Positions 9,886 to 18,019 of a DNA stretch of 64,000 nt are shown here, in pieces (position 1 is the stretch's first letter; every line of letters starts with the position of its first letter). The DNA comes from JBQTIY01 sp052387675. GTDB lineage: Bacteria; Planctomycetota; B15-G4. A program made the position numbers and the translations under genes. The stretch spans positions 1 through 64,000 of the forward strand of contig JBQTIY010000012.1 in NCBI GenBank assembly GCA_052387675.1, in the 5' to 3' direction. The notes beneath the pieces are model-generated. The model had not been told where the DNA came from. It worked only from the letters and a program-made list of their open reading frames with translations, and did no database searches.

Positions 9886-11550
9886 TCAGGGCACGTCGCC
9901 CTGCAGCGCATTGCTCAGCGCGACACCACACACAGCCGCGCCGTCCTGAATCGCATATTGGAAGTGCAGGCTGAAGCCCGACAGGCCCGCGGTCCAACTG
10001 GGCCAGCCCAGCGGCATGGTGCCGCCGGCCGTGGTGAAGAGCGGCAGCTCGAACATCACCGGCACGGGCACCAGCGTCCCGCACTTGAAGGGCACGGCTG
10101 CGCCGGTGAGTGAAACGAGCAGGATCGAGAGCGCATTCGGTGCAGCCTGGGTGAGCGTCAGCACGCCGGCGCTGCCCGTCAGCAGGGTGCCGCCCGCGAC
10201 AAGGCTCGGATCGCCCAGCAGTCCCGGCAGGCTGTGACCGAGATCGGTCCAGGGTGAGGGAAACTCGAGCGCGCCCATGTCCACGAGCGGCGCGGTGCCT
10301 GAGCCGGTGTCGCTGACGCTGAGCACGTCCGCGTGGCGCGGCTGGAGCGAGATGTCGAGCGTGGCGCCCGGCTGCACTTCCGCATTGCTGCCGGCATCAA
10401 GGCCGGGCGAGGCGAGCGTCGGCGTGACGTCTCCGGCCGCGATGTTCACGAAGGCCGGATCACTGGACAGGTTGCCCGTGCCGGCAAAGCCGCCCTCGAC
10501 GATGGAAAAGGTCACGGTCGTGGCGGCGTTGACCTGATTGCCGGCGCCCTGCACGCCGCCGGGGCCGGAGTTGTCCCAGAAGATGCAGTTCGCGACCGTG
10601 CCGCTGGTCGTGCTCTGGTTGCGCAGCCCGCCCACCGCGTTGACGGTCGAGGAGTTGTTCACGAAGGTGCAGTTGCGCACACGCGGATTCCCGCCCGTGC
10701 CCATCCACAGGCCGCCGCCGCCGCCCGTGCCGGTGGCGACATTGTCGCGGAAGATGCAGTTGTTCACGACCACGCCGGTGCTGTTGAAGATCTCCAGCGC
10801 GCCGGCGCGCGCGGCCGTGTTCCCCAGGAAGAGGCAGCGCTCGTAGAGCACCGCCCCGCCATTGGCGATATCGAAGGCGCCGCCGAAGGAGCCGCCGACG
10901 CCTTGTTCGAAGCTGCAGTCGGTGAAGCTCGGCGCAGCGCCGTTGTTGATGTAACCCGCAGCGCCGCCGAAGCTGGAGCGATTGGCGAGGAAGCGGCAGT
11001 TGCGCACCGTGGGGCTCACATTGCCGACGCACAGAATGCCGCCGCCCCGGTCCTGATTCGTGCCTCCCCCCGTCGCCGCGCCGCCGCGGATCACGAAGCC
11101 GTCGAGGACGGCCGTGGCATTCGTGCCGGCCGTGGTGACGAGGTGGAAACTGTTGTCGCCAAACTGTGCGAGGCCGTCGTCACCGAGCAGATCGCCCTCG
11201 AGCACACTGGGCGCGGTCCCGAAGGGCGGGCGCTGGGCGGGAGTCGACTCCGTGCCGAGGAAGGAGCCGTAGACCTCGACGCCGTTCTTCAGCGCGAAGG
11301 CGACGGCGCGATTGAGCGTCGCCGTCGGCAAGTAAGTGCCCTGCGCGACGAAGATCGAATCCCCGGAGGTCGAGGCGGCCAGCGCGAGCTGCAGTCCACC
11401 GGAACCCTGGAAGGCATTGGCCCAGGATGTGCCGTCGTTGCTGCCCGTGGCGAGGCTGGCGTCCACAAAGTGTGTCCCGGCCGCCGCACTGCCGGGCAGG
11501 GCGAGGAACAGAGTCAGGGCCAGCAGGAAACGACGCGGCGCAGTCGCCAT
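9886..11550 (-). CDS. Secreted right-handed parallel beta-helix protein
   Basis: 554 aa from the ATG at 11550, which begins a clean signal peptide (basic MATAPRR, hydrophobic core, GSAAAG cleavage site). 'THFVDASLATGSNDGTSWANAF' is the usual opening of DUF1565/Pmp-like beta-helix proteins. Residues 130-330 carry repeated coils of the kind 'vrNCrFlaN.ss.gGa', 'FTDCSFEQ', 'VNNCIFRDN', 'VRNCTFVNN' and 'VANCIFWDN'. A 'SPGLDAGSN ... PLVDMGALEF' segment matches the choice-of-anchor Q type ending of such helices. The last 120 residues are a beta-rich module ending 'GFSLHFQYAIQDG...GVALSNAL', which I associate with planctomycete exported proteins. A surface or secreted role such as glycan or surface interaction is likely; no catalytic residues can be named. 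Confidence 0.8.
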   Translation of the reverse strand: MATAPRRFLLALTLFLALPGSAAAGTHFVDASLATGSNDGTSWANAFQGSGGLQLALAASTSGDSIFVAQGTYLPTATLNRAVAFALKNGVEVYGSFLGTESTPAQRPPFGTAPSVLEGDLLGDDGLAQFGDNSFHLVTTAGTNATAVLDGFVIRGGAATGGGTNQDRGGGILCVGNVSPTVRNCRFLANRSSFGGAAGYINNGAAPSFTDCSFEQGVGGSFGGAFDIANGGAVLYERCLFLGNTAARAGALEIFNSTGVVVNNCIFRDNVATGTGGGGGLWMGTGGNPRVRNCTFVNNSSTVNAVGGLRNQSTTSGTVANCIFWDNSGPGGVQGAGNQVNAATTVTFSIVEGGFAGTGNLSSDPAFVNIAAGDVTPTLASPGLDAGSNAEVQPGATLDISLQPRHADVLSVSDTGSGTAPLVDMGALEFPSPWTDLGHSLPGLLGDPSLVAGGTLLTGSAGVLTLTQAAPNALSILLVSLTGAAVPFKCGTLVPVPVMFELPLFTTAGGTMPLGWPSWTAGLSGFSLHFQYAIQDGAAVCGVALSNALQGDVP

Positions 11551-11594
11551 GGTGTGTGATCCGGGTGCAGGAGGCCGAGTTCGGGAAGCCGCGG

Positions 11595-11600
11595 ATCGTA
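11595..11600 (-). promoter_or_regulatory. Possible extended -10 of the beta-helix gene
   Basis: Minus-strand TGC-TACGAT, 44 bases before the ATG at 11550. It matches the TGCTANNAT pattern seen at other genes here. Confidence 0.35.
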
Positions 11601-11669
11601 GCACCGTGCACAAAAGTCGGCACAAGAGTCGGCGCACAAGTCGGCGCGAGTCGGGGCGCGAACGCGCAC

Positions 11670-12974
11670 CTAGCGGCGGAAGACGATCTCGCCGGCCACC
11701 ATGGTCAGCGCCGGCCAGCCCACCAGCTCCAGACCCTCCCAGGGAGTGTGTCGCGCCTTGCTGTAATGCTCAGCCCCGCGGACGCGGCGCCGCTCCTGCG
11801 GGTCGACGAGCACCAGGTCGGCGTCACAGCCCACGGCGATGCGCCCCTTGCGCTCAAGGCCGTGCACGCGAGCCGGCCCGGCCGTCGCCCGCTCGAGCAC
11901 TGTCTCCAGCGTGAGCAGCCCGCGTTCGGCCAGCGTGAGGCAGAGCGGCATGAAGATGTCGAGCGAGGGGATGCCGGACGGAGCGCGCCGGAAGGGCAGC
12001 GCCTTCTCCTCGGCTGTGTGCGGCGCATGATCGGAGGAGAGGCAGTCGATCGTGCCCTCGCGCAGCCCTTGGAGCAGCCGGTCACGATCGTCGGCGGTCT
12101 TGATCGAGGGGTTCACCTTGAGCAAGGTGCCGAGGCGCGCGGTGTCCTCGTTCGTGAAGTACAGGTAATGTGGGCAAGTGCCGGCCGTCACGACTTGGCC
12201 GGCTGCACGCGCCGCGGCAATCGCCTCCACCGCACCGCCCGACGAGAGATGGAAGACGTGCAGCCGTGTGCCCTCTTGGCGCGCCAGCCTCAGAGCCGTC
12301 TCGGTGGCGCGCACTTCGGCCGACGCAGGACGCGCCAAATGGAAGGCGGCGGCACCGGCCTCACCGTATTGCAGCAGTCCCTGCTCGATGAGGTCGCCAT
12401 CTTCGGCGTGCACAAAGAGCCAGTGCCCGGTGCGCGCGACGGCGCCGAACATCGCGGCCAGGCGCTCCTCGCCGCGAATATCCAGGCCGCCCGTGGACGG
12501 ACCCATGAAAAGCTTGTAGCCGGCCACCACCTCAGCCAGTTCGGCCACATGCGGCAGGGCCTCATCCACCAGGCTGGCGTAAACCGCGATGTCGACGACC
12601 GACTTCGGCCGCACGAGCTCCAGCTTGTCTTGCACGGCCTGGCGCGTGGTCATGAGCGGCGGGTTGTTTTGGATCTCAAGCAGCGTGGTGATGCCGCCGG
12701 CGGCCGCCGCGCGCGTGCCCGTGGCATAGCCCTCCTTGTGCTCCAGTCCGGGCTCGCGCAGATGCACGTGATCGTCGATGAAGCCCGGCAAGAGCCAGCG
12801 GCCGCGCCCTTCCAGCACCTGCAGACCGGCGGTGCCGCGCGCGAGCTGCCCCGCCGGGGCCACGGCCACGATCTCGCGGCCCTCGACCAGCACATCGCCG
12901 CGCGCGCCGGGCCCGCTGGTGGGCAGAGCCACGTCCGCGAAGAGCGTCGCTGGCGCGGAGAGCGTGGCCGGCAC
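11670..12974 (-). CDS. pyrC: Dihydroorotase (class I type)
   Basis: 434 aa with a GTG start at 12974. It catalyses the reversible ring closure of carbamoyl aspartate to dihydroorotate in pyrimidine synthesis. The amidohydrolase fold shows the metal-binding HVHLREPG (about residue 70, preceded by LLPGFIDD), the carboxylated-lysine region (GYKLFMGPS), HAED, FHLSS, and the DHAPHTAEEK signature near residue 305. DHAPH with LREPG fits dihydroorotase better than allantoinase or hydantoinase, but those relatives cannot be fully excluded. It follows the GAF-SpoIIE phosphatase gene by only 5 bases, so the two are probably cotranscribed. No other pyrimidine genes are in the window. Confidence 0.85.
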   Translation of the reverse strand: MPATLSAPATLFADVALPTSGPGARGDVLVEGREIVAVAPAGQLARGTAGLQVLEGRGRWLLPGFIDDHVHLREPGLEHKEGYATGTRAAAAGGITTLLEIQNNPPLMTTRQAVQDKLELVRPKSVVDIAVYASLVDEALPHVAELAEVVAGYKLFMGPSTGGLDIRGEERLAAMFGAVARTGHWLFVHAEDGDLIEQGLLQYGEAGAAAFHLARPASAEVRATETALRLARQEGTRLHVFHLSSGGAVEAIAAARAAGQVVTAGTCPHYLYFTNEDTARLGTLLKVNPSIKTADDRDRLLQGLREGTIDCLSSDHAPHTAEEKALPFRRAPSGIPSLDIFMPLCLTLAERGLLTLETVLERATAGPARVHGLERKGRIAVGCDADLVLVDPQERRRVRGAEHYSKARHTPWEGLELVGWPALTMVAGEIVFRR

Positions 12975-12979
12975 CGGAC

Positions 12980-14362
12980 TCAGCTATCCGCTCGCAGCAC
13001 CGCCACGGTCACGTCGTCCGGATGGCGGTCGGTGCCCTGCGCCCAGTCGAGTGCGTCGTGGAACAGCCCTTCAATGAGCGCCTCGGCCGTGCCATTGCCA
13101 TGGCGCCGAATGGACTCGACCACCCGCGCGCGGCCGTACTGCTCATCGTCGCGGCGCAGTTCGGTCAGACCGTCGCTGAACATGACGACGGTGTCGCCGG
13201 GGCTCAGCACGAAGGGGCCGCGCTCTTCGTAGTCAGTCTCTTCTTCGACACCGAGCGCCATGCCCGTGGTGCGGTAGTCCTCGGTTTCCATCGATTGAGC
13301 GTGCAGCAGCACGGGGCGCGTGTGTCCGGCGTTGGCGTAGTAAAACTCGCGCGTGCGCGGATCGATGACACACAGGAACATGGACATGAACATGTCGTCG
13401 TCCAGGTCGCCGCCTAGCGCGCGGTTCACGCGCCGCAGGATCTGCCGCGGCGAACTGCTGCTCTGGCAGAAGGCGCGCAGATAGGCGCGCGCCGCCGCCA
13501 TGAGCAAAGCCGAGCCGATGCCATGCCCCGAGACATCGCCCACCGCAATGGCCAGCTTGTCGTCGCGCGTGGCGAAGAAGTCGAAGTAGTCGCCGCCGGT
13601 CTCCTCGGCGGGCAGCACGCGCCCGCACATCGAGTAGCCCTCCACGACGAGCGGCCGCTCGGGCAGTAAATTGGCCTGGATGCCGCGCGCCACTTCGATG
13701 TCCTGGGCCATGCGCTCGGCCTCGATACGCTCTTCGAGCGCCTGGCGATTCGTCCACACGATGGCGAGCATGTCGGCGAAGGCTTCGAAGTAGCGCAGAT
13801 CGGCTTTGGAGAAGGTGCGGGTGCTGGCGCGCGTGTCCACGCAGAGCACACCCAGACGCTGGTCCTGGGCCATGAGCGCCACGCACATGACGGCGCGCAG
13901 ATTGAGGTCGATCATCGAGCGGCTGGGGTCGAAGCCGCCGCTCTCGTCGATCTTCTCGCAGATCGGCACTCCATCTTGCAGCACGCTGGCCACCACGCGC
14001 GTGGAGAAGGCGGCGTTGCGCGGCAGGTCACGGCCGTTGTTGGCGCGCGCTACGCGGAGGTCCGCCGTGCCGTCCTTGTTCCGCGTGAAGAGCAGCCCAC
14101 GCTCGGCTCCGACGAGTTTCACGGCCCGGTCCACCATGCGCACCAGGAGCTCGTCCGGATCGGCAGCAGAACTCACTTCACGCAGGCTGTCGACCAGCAG
14201 GCGGATGCGGTCCGTGTCGGCGCGCGCATCGCCGCTCACATAGATCGTGCTTTGGCTCTGGTCGGCGGGCACGAGCGGGGCGCCAGGCGCCGGCGCGGCA
14301 GGCCGCTCGCTCGAGGGCGGTGCGGCCGGCGGGTCGTGTCGGCGGCGAAAGAAGGGCATCAT
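12980..14362 (-). CDS. GAF-domain PP2C-type serine phosphatase (RsbU/SpoIIE family)
   Basis: 460 aa. A proline-rich N-terminus (1-45) precedes a GAF sensor domain (about 60-205) and a short coiled helix with the 'ERMAQDIEVARGIQANLLPE' linker typical of RsbU-type phosphatases. The SpoIIE catalytic domain (about 235-458) has metal acids in GGDYFDFF, GDVSGHGIGSALLMA and FSDGLTELR, with DDVTVAVL at the end. Family members dephosphorylate phosphoserine on STAS anti-anti-sigma proteins. Two STAS genes lie immediately across the divergent intergenic region, which strongly suggests they are its substrates. No kinase (RsbW-like) is visible nearby. A TACACT hexamer 7 bases before the ATG suggests a leaderless mRNA; pyrC follows. 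Confidence 0.9.
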   Translation of the reverse strand: MMPFFRRRHDPPAAPPSSERPAAPAPGAPLVPADQSQSTIYVSGDARADTDRIRLLVDSLREVSSAADPDELLVRMVDRAVKLVGAERGLLFTRNKDGTADLRVARANNGRDLPRNAAFSTRVVASVLQDGVPICEKIDESGGFDPSRSMIDLNLRAVMCVALMAQDQRLGVLCVDTRASTRTFSKADLRYFEAFADMLAIVWTNRQALEERIEAERMAQDIEVARGIQANLLPERPLVVEGYSMCGRVLPAEETGGDYFDFFATRDDKLAIAVGDVSGHGIGSALLMAAARAYLRAFCQSSSSPRQILRRVNRALGGDLDDDMFMSMFLCVIDPRTREFYYANAGHTRPVLLHAQSMETEDYRTTGMALGVEEETDYEERGPFVLSPGDTVVMFSDGLTELRRDDEQYGRARVVESIRRHGNGTAEALIEGLFHDALDWAQGTDRHPDDVTVAVLRADS

Positions 14363-14369
14363 GTGCGGC

Positions 14370-14375
14370 AGTGTA
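14370..14375 (-). promoter_or_regulatory. -10-like hexamer of the GAF-SpoIIE gene
   Basis: Minus-strand TACACT with 7 bases before the ATG at 14362, predicting transcription starting at or next to the start codon. Confidence 0.4.
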
Positions 14376-14439
14376 CCAGCGGCCCTGCGCGGACCATCCG
14401 GCTTGACCCGGAGCCGCGCGGCACCGGAGAATGCGCGGC

Positions 14440-14790
14440 ATGAAACTCACCAAGGAGCGCCGTGACGACGCCATGCTGCTCACGCTCAAGGGCGAGTTTG
14501 ACTCGTTCGTGACCACGGCCTTCGGCCAAGAGGTCAGCAAACTGCACGATGAAGGCCTGCACAAGATTGCGTTGAACATGCGCCTCGTGAAGTTCGTGAA
14601 CAGCACGGCGCTGGGCGCGATGATCAAGGCGCGCAAGGCCTGCCGCGCTGCAGGCGGCGACCTCGTGGTCTGCCAGCCCAGCCCGGCCGTGCGCGAGGCC
14701 ATGGAGTCGCTTGGCCTCGACCGGCTCTTCGGCATCCATGCCGATGACGAAACCGCTCTGGCCGCCCTGGCCGCGAGCGGTGCCTCATGA
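14440..14790 (+). CDS. STAS-domain protein (anti-sigma factor antagonist-like)
   Basis: 116 aa, a single STAS domain. ATG 14440 is preferred over 14431 because GGAGA lies 9 bases upstream. The core reads LTLKGEFDSFVTTAF near residue 13 and KFVNSTALGAMIKARKACRA near residue 47, where the Ser of NST sits at the position normally phosphorylated in SpoIIAA/RsbV. The domain is typical in length. Expected role: a phosphorylation-dependent binding partner in a partner-switch, probably reset by the divergent SpoIIE-type phosphatase. Its stop overlaps the start of a second STAS gene (ATGA). By hand alignment, 71 of 96 core positions are identical between the two, so they are a recent tandem duplicate. 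Confidence 0.88.
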   Translation: MKLTKERRDDAMLLTLKGEFDSFVTTAFGQEVSKLHDEGLHKIALNMRLVKFVNSTALGAMIKARKACRAAGGDLVVCQPSPAVREAMESLGLDRLFGIHADDETALAALAASGAS

Positions 14791-15479
14791 AGGTTCTCAA
14801 GCTCACCCTGCCCGACGTGGTCGTGCTCACGCTCAAAGGCGAGTTCGACACCTTCGTCACCAATGCCTTCAGCGCCGAAGTCGCCAAAGTGCTCGGCGAA
14901 GGCATCCATCGCATCGTGCTGAACATGCAGCAGGTGCAGTTCATCAACAGCACGGCCCTGGGCGCGATGATCAAGGCGCGCAAAGCCTGCCGTGCAGCCG
15001 AGGGCGACCTGGTCATCAGCAGCCCCAGCGCTGCCGTGCGCGAGGCCATGGAGTCGCTGGGCCTAGAGCGCCTCTTCGCCATCCATGACGACGACGAAGC
15101 GGCCCTGGCGGCCGTCGAGCAGCGCGGTGCGATCGACCTCGAGGGCGACAGCGAAAGCGCCGTCATGATTTATGTCCCGGAGTCGCCGCGGCCGATCATC
15201 GCCCGCCTGCGCCGGCTGGATGCCGACACGCTCGAGTGCAAGCTGCCCGGCCCGCCCGCCAAGCTCATCGACGGACGCGAAGTGCGCCTGAAGTTCCGTC
15301 TGCCGCTCTATCGCCGCGAGTACTTCGAACTCTCCGCACGCATCGAGCACGCCCAGGCCGAGGCCGCCGGCACCTCGCTCTCGCTGCGCTTCACGCAGGT
15401 CACGCCCGAGGATGCCCAGGCCATCGCCAGCTTCGTGGCCGATATGAGCGAGCTGCGGCGCGCTGCACGCGGCGGCTAA
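14787..15479 (+). CDS. STAS domain fused to a PilZ-like domain
   Basis: 230 aa. Residues 1-105 are a STAS domain nearly the twin of the upstream protein, including QFINSTALGAM with the potential phospho-Ser. Residues 125-225 match the second half of a PilZ beta-barrel: 'DGREVRLKFRLPLYRREYFELSARIEH' then 'LSLRFTQVTPEDAQAIASFV'. The c-di-GMP signatures (RxxxR and D/NxSxxG) are not evident, so ligand binding is doubtful. It is coupled to the upstream STAS gene by an ATGA overlap. A partner-switch protein with a PilZ-like output or docking domain would link stress or phosphatase signalling to envelope behaviour; that link is inference. Confidence 0.75.
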   Translation: MKVLKLTLPDVVVLTLKGEFDTFVTNAFSAEVAKVLGEGIHRIVLNMQQVQFINSTALGAMIKARKACRAAEGDLVISSPSAAVREAMESLGLERLFAIHDDDEAALAAVEQRGAIDLEGDSESAVMIYVPESPRPIIARLRRLDADTLECKLPGPPAKLIDGREVRLKFRLPLYRREYFELSARIEHAQAEAAGTSLSLRFTQVTPEDAQAIASFVADMSELRRAARGG

Positions 15480-15492
15480 GCCGCCCCTTCGC

Positions 15493-16239
15493 TCAGGTCG
15501 CCAGCGTGAGCACGGAGATGCGCAGCGCTCCGGCACGTCGCAGCACCCGCGCCGCCGAATCCGCCGTCGCGCCCGTGCTGAGCACATCGTCCACGAGCAG
15601 AATGCTGCGCCCAGACACTCGCAGCGGAGACGCCCGAAAGGCCACGGCAGCCTGCCAGCGACGCTGACGACGGCTGCGTCCCGCCTGCGGCCCGCTGTCA
15701 CGCCGCCGCAGGAGGGCACGCGTTTCACAGGGCAAACCCAGCCGGCCAGCCAGAGCCACAGCCAGTTCCTCGGCCTGGTCGAAGCCGCGCTGCTTGCGCG
15801 AGCGCGGACGCGCCGGCACGGGCACGAGCAGCGGCGACGCGCTGCCATCCCACAGGGCCGCCGCCCGCGGCACATCGGCCAGTGCACGGCCGAGCGGCGC
15901 GAGCAGGTCACGGCGCCCGCCGTACTTGAAGGCATGCACGAGCTGACGCACCGGACCGCGGTAACGCCAGCGTGCGACCGCCGACTCAAAGGCGAAGCGG
16001 CGGCCAAAGCGCAGACACCGGCCACAGCCCGAGGGCAGCCAGTCTCCACCGCAGTGCCGGCAGCAGGGCCCCCGCGGCGCTCGGCAAGCGGACAGACAGG
16101 TCTCACAAAGCAGCGCTGAAGCCTGGGCCGCGCAACCCGGGCAGAGCCCGGGCAGGAGCAAGGCGCCGAAAGAGGCGCTCAGCCGACGCCCGCCCCGCAG
16201 AGCGAGCGCGCGACCTGCTGTGAAGATCCCCACGTTCAT
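15493..16239 (-). CDS. comF: ComF family phosphoribosyltransferase-like protein
   Basis: 248 aa, the usual ComF length. An N-terminal zinc-binding part has CPGC (about 33), CETC, CRHC and CGRC. The type I PRTase domain ends with the PRPP loop ILLVDDVLSTGATADSA (about 215). The family is associated with DNA uptake and natural transformation, and is also called GntX; its substrate is not settled. It converges on the STAS-PilZ-like gene with 13 bases between stop codons. No other competence genes are in the window except the secretion/pilus ATPases near 52-56 kb. Confidence 0.88.
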   Translation of the reverse strand: MNVGIFTAGRALALRGGRRLSASFGALLLPGLCPGCAAQASALLCETCLSACRAPRGPCCRHCGGDWLPSGCGRCLRFGRRFAFESAVARWRYRGPVRQLVHAFKYGGRRDLLAPLGRALADVPRAAALWDGSASPLLVPVPARPRSRKQRGFDQAEELAVALAGRLGLPCETRALLRRRDSGPQAGRSRRQRRWQAAVAFRASPLRVSGRSILLVDDVLSTGATADSAARVLRRAGALRISVLTLAT

Positions 16240-16302
16240 AGCGCGGAACAGACGGCTGCGGCCCCGGCGTGTGACGCCTCGCCTCTCGCCGCCCGGCGCC
16301 GC

Positions 16303-17589
16303 TCAGCTCAGGCCGGCCGCGCGCCAGGCCAAGAGTGCACAAACGAGCGTCACCAGTCCGATCATCAGCCCTTCCTGATTCTCGGTGAAGCGCGCAGCGC
16401 TCCAACGACGCGTCGAGGCGCCGTGCGGCCGCAGGCGCGGCCAGATGAGCGGCACGGCCTCGGTCCAGGCGCGATAGGCCTCGCCATGCAGTTCCAGCAG
16501 ACGCTGGCCCTCCACCCGGCGTTTGCGTGGCAGGTAGTAGCCGAAGAAGACCGCCCAGAGCAGCGCACCGATCACGGCATTTCCCGGCACCACGGCCCCC
16601 CCCAGGTGCCATGGCCAGTAGGCCATGATCGCGAAACCGGTGAGCAGGCAGAGCCGCCCGAAGTAGAGCGGATTCTGAACGTGGCGATAGGGACCGCTCT
16701 GGGCGAGCTCCTTGGACTTGAGCAGATGACCGGCCGCCCAGGCGCGCACACCGAGCCCGAGCAGCACGAGCGGCAGTCCGCTGAGCACGCTCGTGAGCGT
16801 GGGTTGCGACACAAGCGCCAAACACGCGACAACCGCCAGGATCGCCGCGACCCGCAAGGAACCGGCCAGGCCATGCTTGCGCAGCCAGCGTCCTGCCCGC
16901 CAAATCCAGGGTGCCCGCGCGAGAGCCGCGGCCTGCCGCGCGCTGAGCGGATGACCGTGGTAGGCGCGCTGCCGGGCCGCCGCAAACTCGTCGAGGCGCC
17001 GCAGCATGCCGCCCAGCAACCGCGCGAGCGGCCGGCCCGGCGTGACGGCCAGTTCAAAGTCCACCAGCGACACCGCGCCGCCGGGGGCCACGAGGATGTT
17101 GCGCCGGTGGAGATCGCCCACGCGCACACCGCGGGCGTGGATCGCGGCGAGCACCGTGTCGAGTCGATCAAAGATCTGCGCCGGCGCCGTGCCGCGCGGG
17201 TAACTGGAAAGCAGCACACCCGGCAGGTGGCTCATCACCAGACCGCCGCGCCAGGCGGCGAGGAGTTCCGGCACGCCTGGCTCTCCGACCAGCGCGCGCA
17301 GCGTGCGCGCCTCGTTGCGCAGCACCCAGCGGCGATAGAGCGCCGCCAAGCCGTTCACTGCCGAGGCATCTTTGCAGACCACGAGCCGGTCGCCGTGCTG
17401 CGCCCAGTACAGCCGCGCCTTGCCGGCGTGCCGATAGGCAGCGAGCGGCCGCCACTCCAGTTCTGACCAGGGCGCAGGCAGGCCCTGCGGCCGCGCATCC
17501 GCCGCGGGCGTCTGAAAGCGGCTGCCCCGCGAGACAAGGCGGGGTCCGCCCGGGAGTGCCGGCTCGTCACGGGCCGAGTTGCGCTGCAT
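16303..17589 (-). CDS. Fusion of a protein kinase-like domain and an isoprenylcysteine methyltransferase-like membrane domain
   Basis: 428 aa from the ATG at 17589, which has TGC-TAGGAT 10 bases upstream. Residues 45-260 form a small kinase of the Kdo/RIO type: a Lys in DRLVVCKDAS, Glu in RNEARTL, a catalytic loop VGDLHRRNIL (about 195) and a metal-binding VDFELA in place of DFG. Residues 280-428 contain 4-5 membrane segments and the ICMT/PEMT signature GPYRHVQNPLYFG (about 325), followed by the RRVEGQRLLELHG.AYRAW helix used to bind SAM in that family. It may phosphorylate and methylate a lipid or envelope substrate, but neither substrate is known. I do not know of this domain pair as an established family. 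It is divergent from gatC. Confidence 0.7.
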   Translation of the reverse strand: MQRNSARDEPALPGGPRLVSRGSRFQTPAADARPQGLPAPWSELEWRPLAAYRHAGKARLYWAQHGDRLVVCKDASAVNGLAALYRRWVLRNEARTLRALVGEPGVPELLAAWRGGLVMSHLPGVLLSSYPRGTAPAQIFDRLDTVLAAIHARGVRVGDLHRRNILVAPGGAVSLVDFELAVTPGRPLARLLGGMLRRLDEFAAARQRAYHGHPLSARQAAALARAPWIWRAGRWLRKHGLAGSLRVAAILAVVACLALVSQPTLTSVLSGLPLVLLGLGVRAWAAGHLLKSKELAQSGPYRHVQNPLYFGRLCLLTGFAIMAYWPWHLGGAVVPGNAVIGALLWAVFFGYYLPRKRRVEGQRLLELHGEAYRAWTEAVPLIWPRLRPHGASTRRWSAARFTENQEGLMIGLVTLVCALLAWRAAGLS

Positions 17590-17599
17590 GAAGTGCCAG

Positions 17600-17605
17600 A
17601 TCCTA
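17600..17605 (-). promoter_or_regulatory. Extended -10 element of the kinase-ICMT gene
   Basis: Minus-strand GCTGC-TAGGAT, 10 bases before the ATG at 17589; the same string and spacing class as at 79-84. No -35 box seen. Confidence 0.45.
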
Positions 17606-17648
17606 GCAGCCGGCCTGGCGCGCCCTGCGGACCGCGGCGCGCGTCTGC

Positions 17649-17654
17649 TAGCAT
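17649..17654 (+). promoter_or_regulatory. Possible extended -10 of gatCAB
   Basis: TGC-TAGCAT on the plus strand, 45 bases before the gatC ATG at 17700. Confidence 0.35.
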
Positions 17655-17699
17655 CGCCCAGAACCGTTCCTTGAGACCCGGAACCAGACTCGACACCCG

Positions 17700-18017
17700 A
17701 TGCCCCAGCCCTCCGAATCACCTGCGCCGAGCGTGGACCTCGCCACAGTCGCACGCGTCGCACACTTGGCTCGCCTGGGGCTCAGCCCGGCGCAGTTCGA
17801 AGCGGCCCGCGGGCAGCTCAGCAGCCTGCTCGGACACTTTCAGGCACTGCAGGCCGTGGACACCACCGGCGTGGAACCGCTCGTGCAGGCCGTCGACACA
17901 CCCGGGCAGAGCATGGCCGATGAGCCCGCGCCCTTTCCGGATCCGCGCCTTTCGCTCCTGCCGCTGACGCCGCACGCGCGCGAAGGTTTCTACGTCGTCC
18001 CGCGAGTCCACGACTGA
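17700..18017 (+). CDS. gatC: Asp-tRNA(Asn)/Glu-tRNA(Gln) amidotransferase subunit C
   Basis: 105 aa. It matches GatC: helix VARVAHLARLGLS near residue 15, 'LSSLLGHFQALQAVDTTGVEPLVQ', and a C-terminal 'RLSLLPLTPHAREGFYVVPRV' resembling the usual 'A...a...FfvvPrV'. GatC wraps around and stabilises GatA in the trimeric GatCAB. It is followed by gatA with 2 bases between stop and start. This is the first gene of gatC-gatA-gatB. Confidence 0.93.
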   Translation: MPQPSESPAPSVDLATVARVAHLARLGLSPAQFEAARGQLSSLLGHFQALQAVDTTGVEPLVQAVDTPGQSMADEPAPFPDPRLSLLPLTPHAREGFYVVPRVHD

Positions 18018-18019
18018 CC

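Noticed and set aside
11427..13232. 601-codon plus-strand frame over the beta-helix start and pyrC
   Set aside because: Antisense to pyrC and the phosphatase; no motifs.
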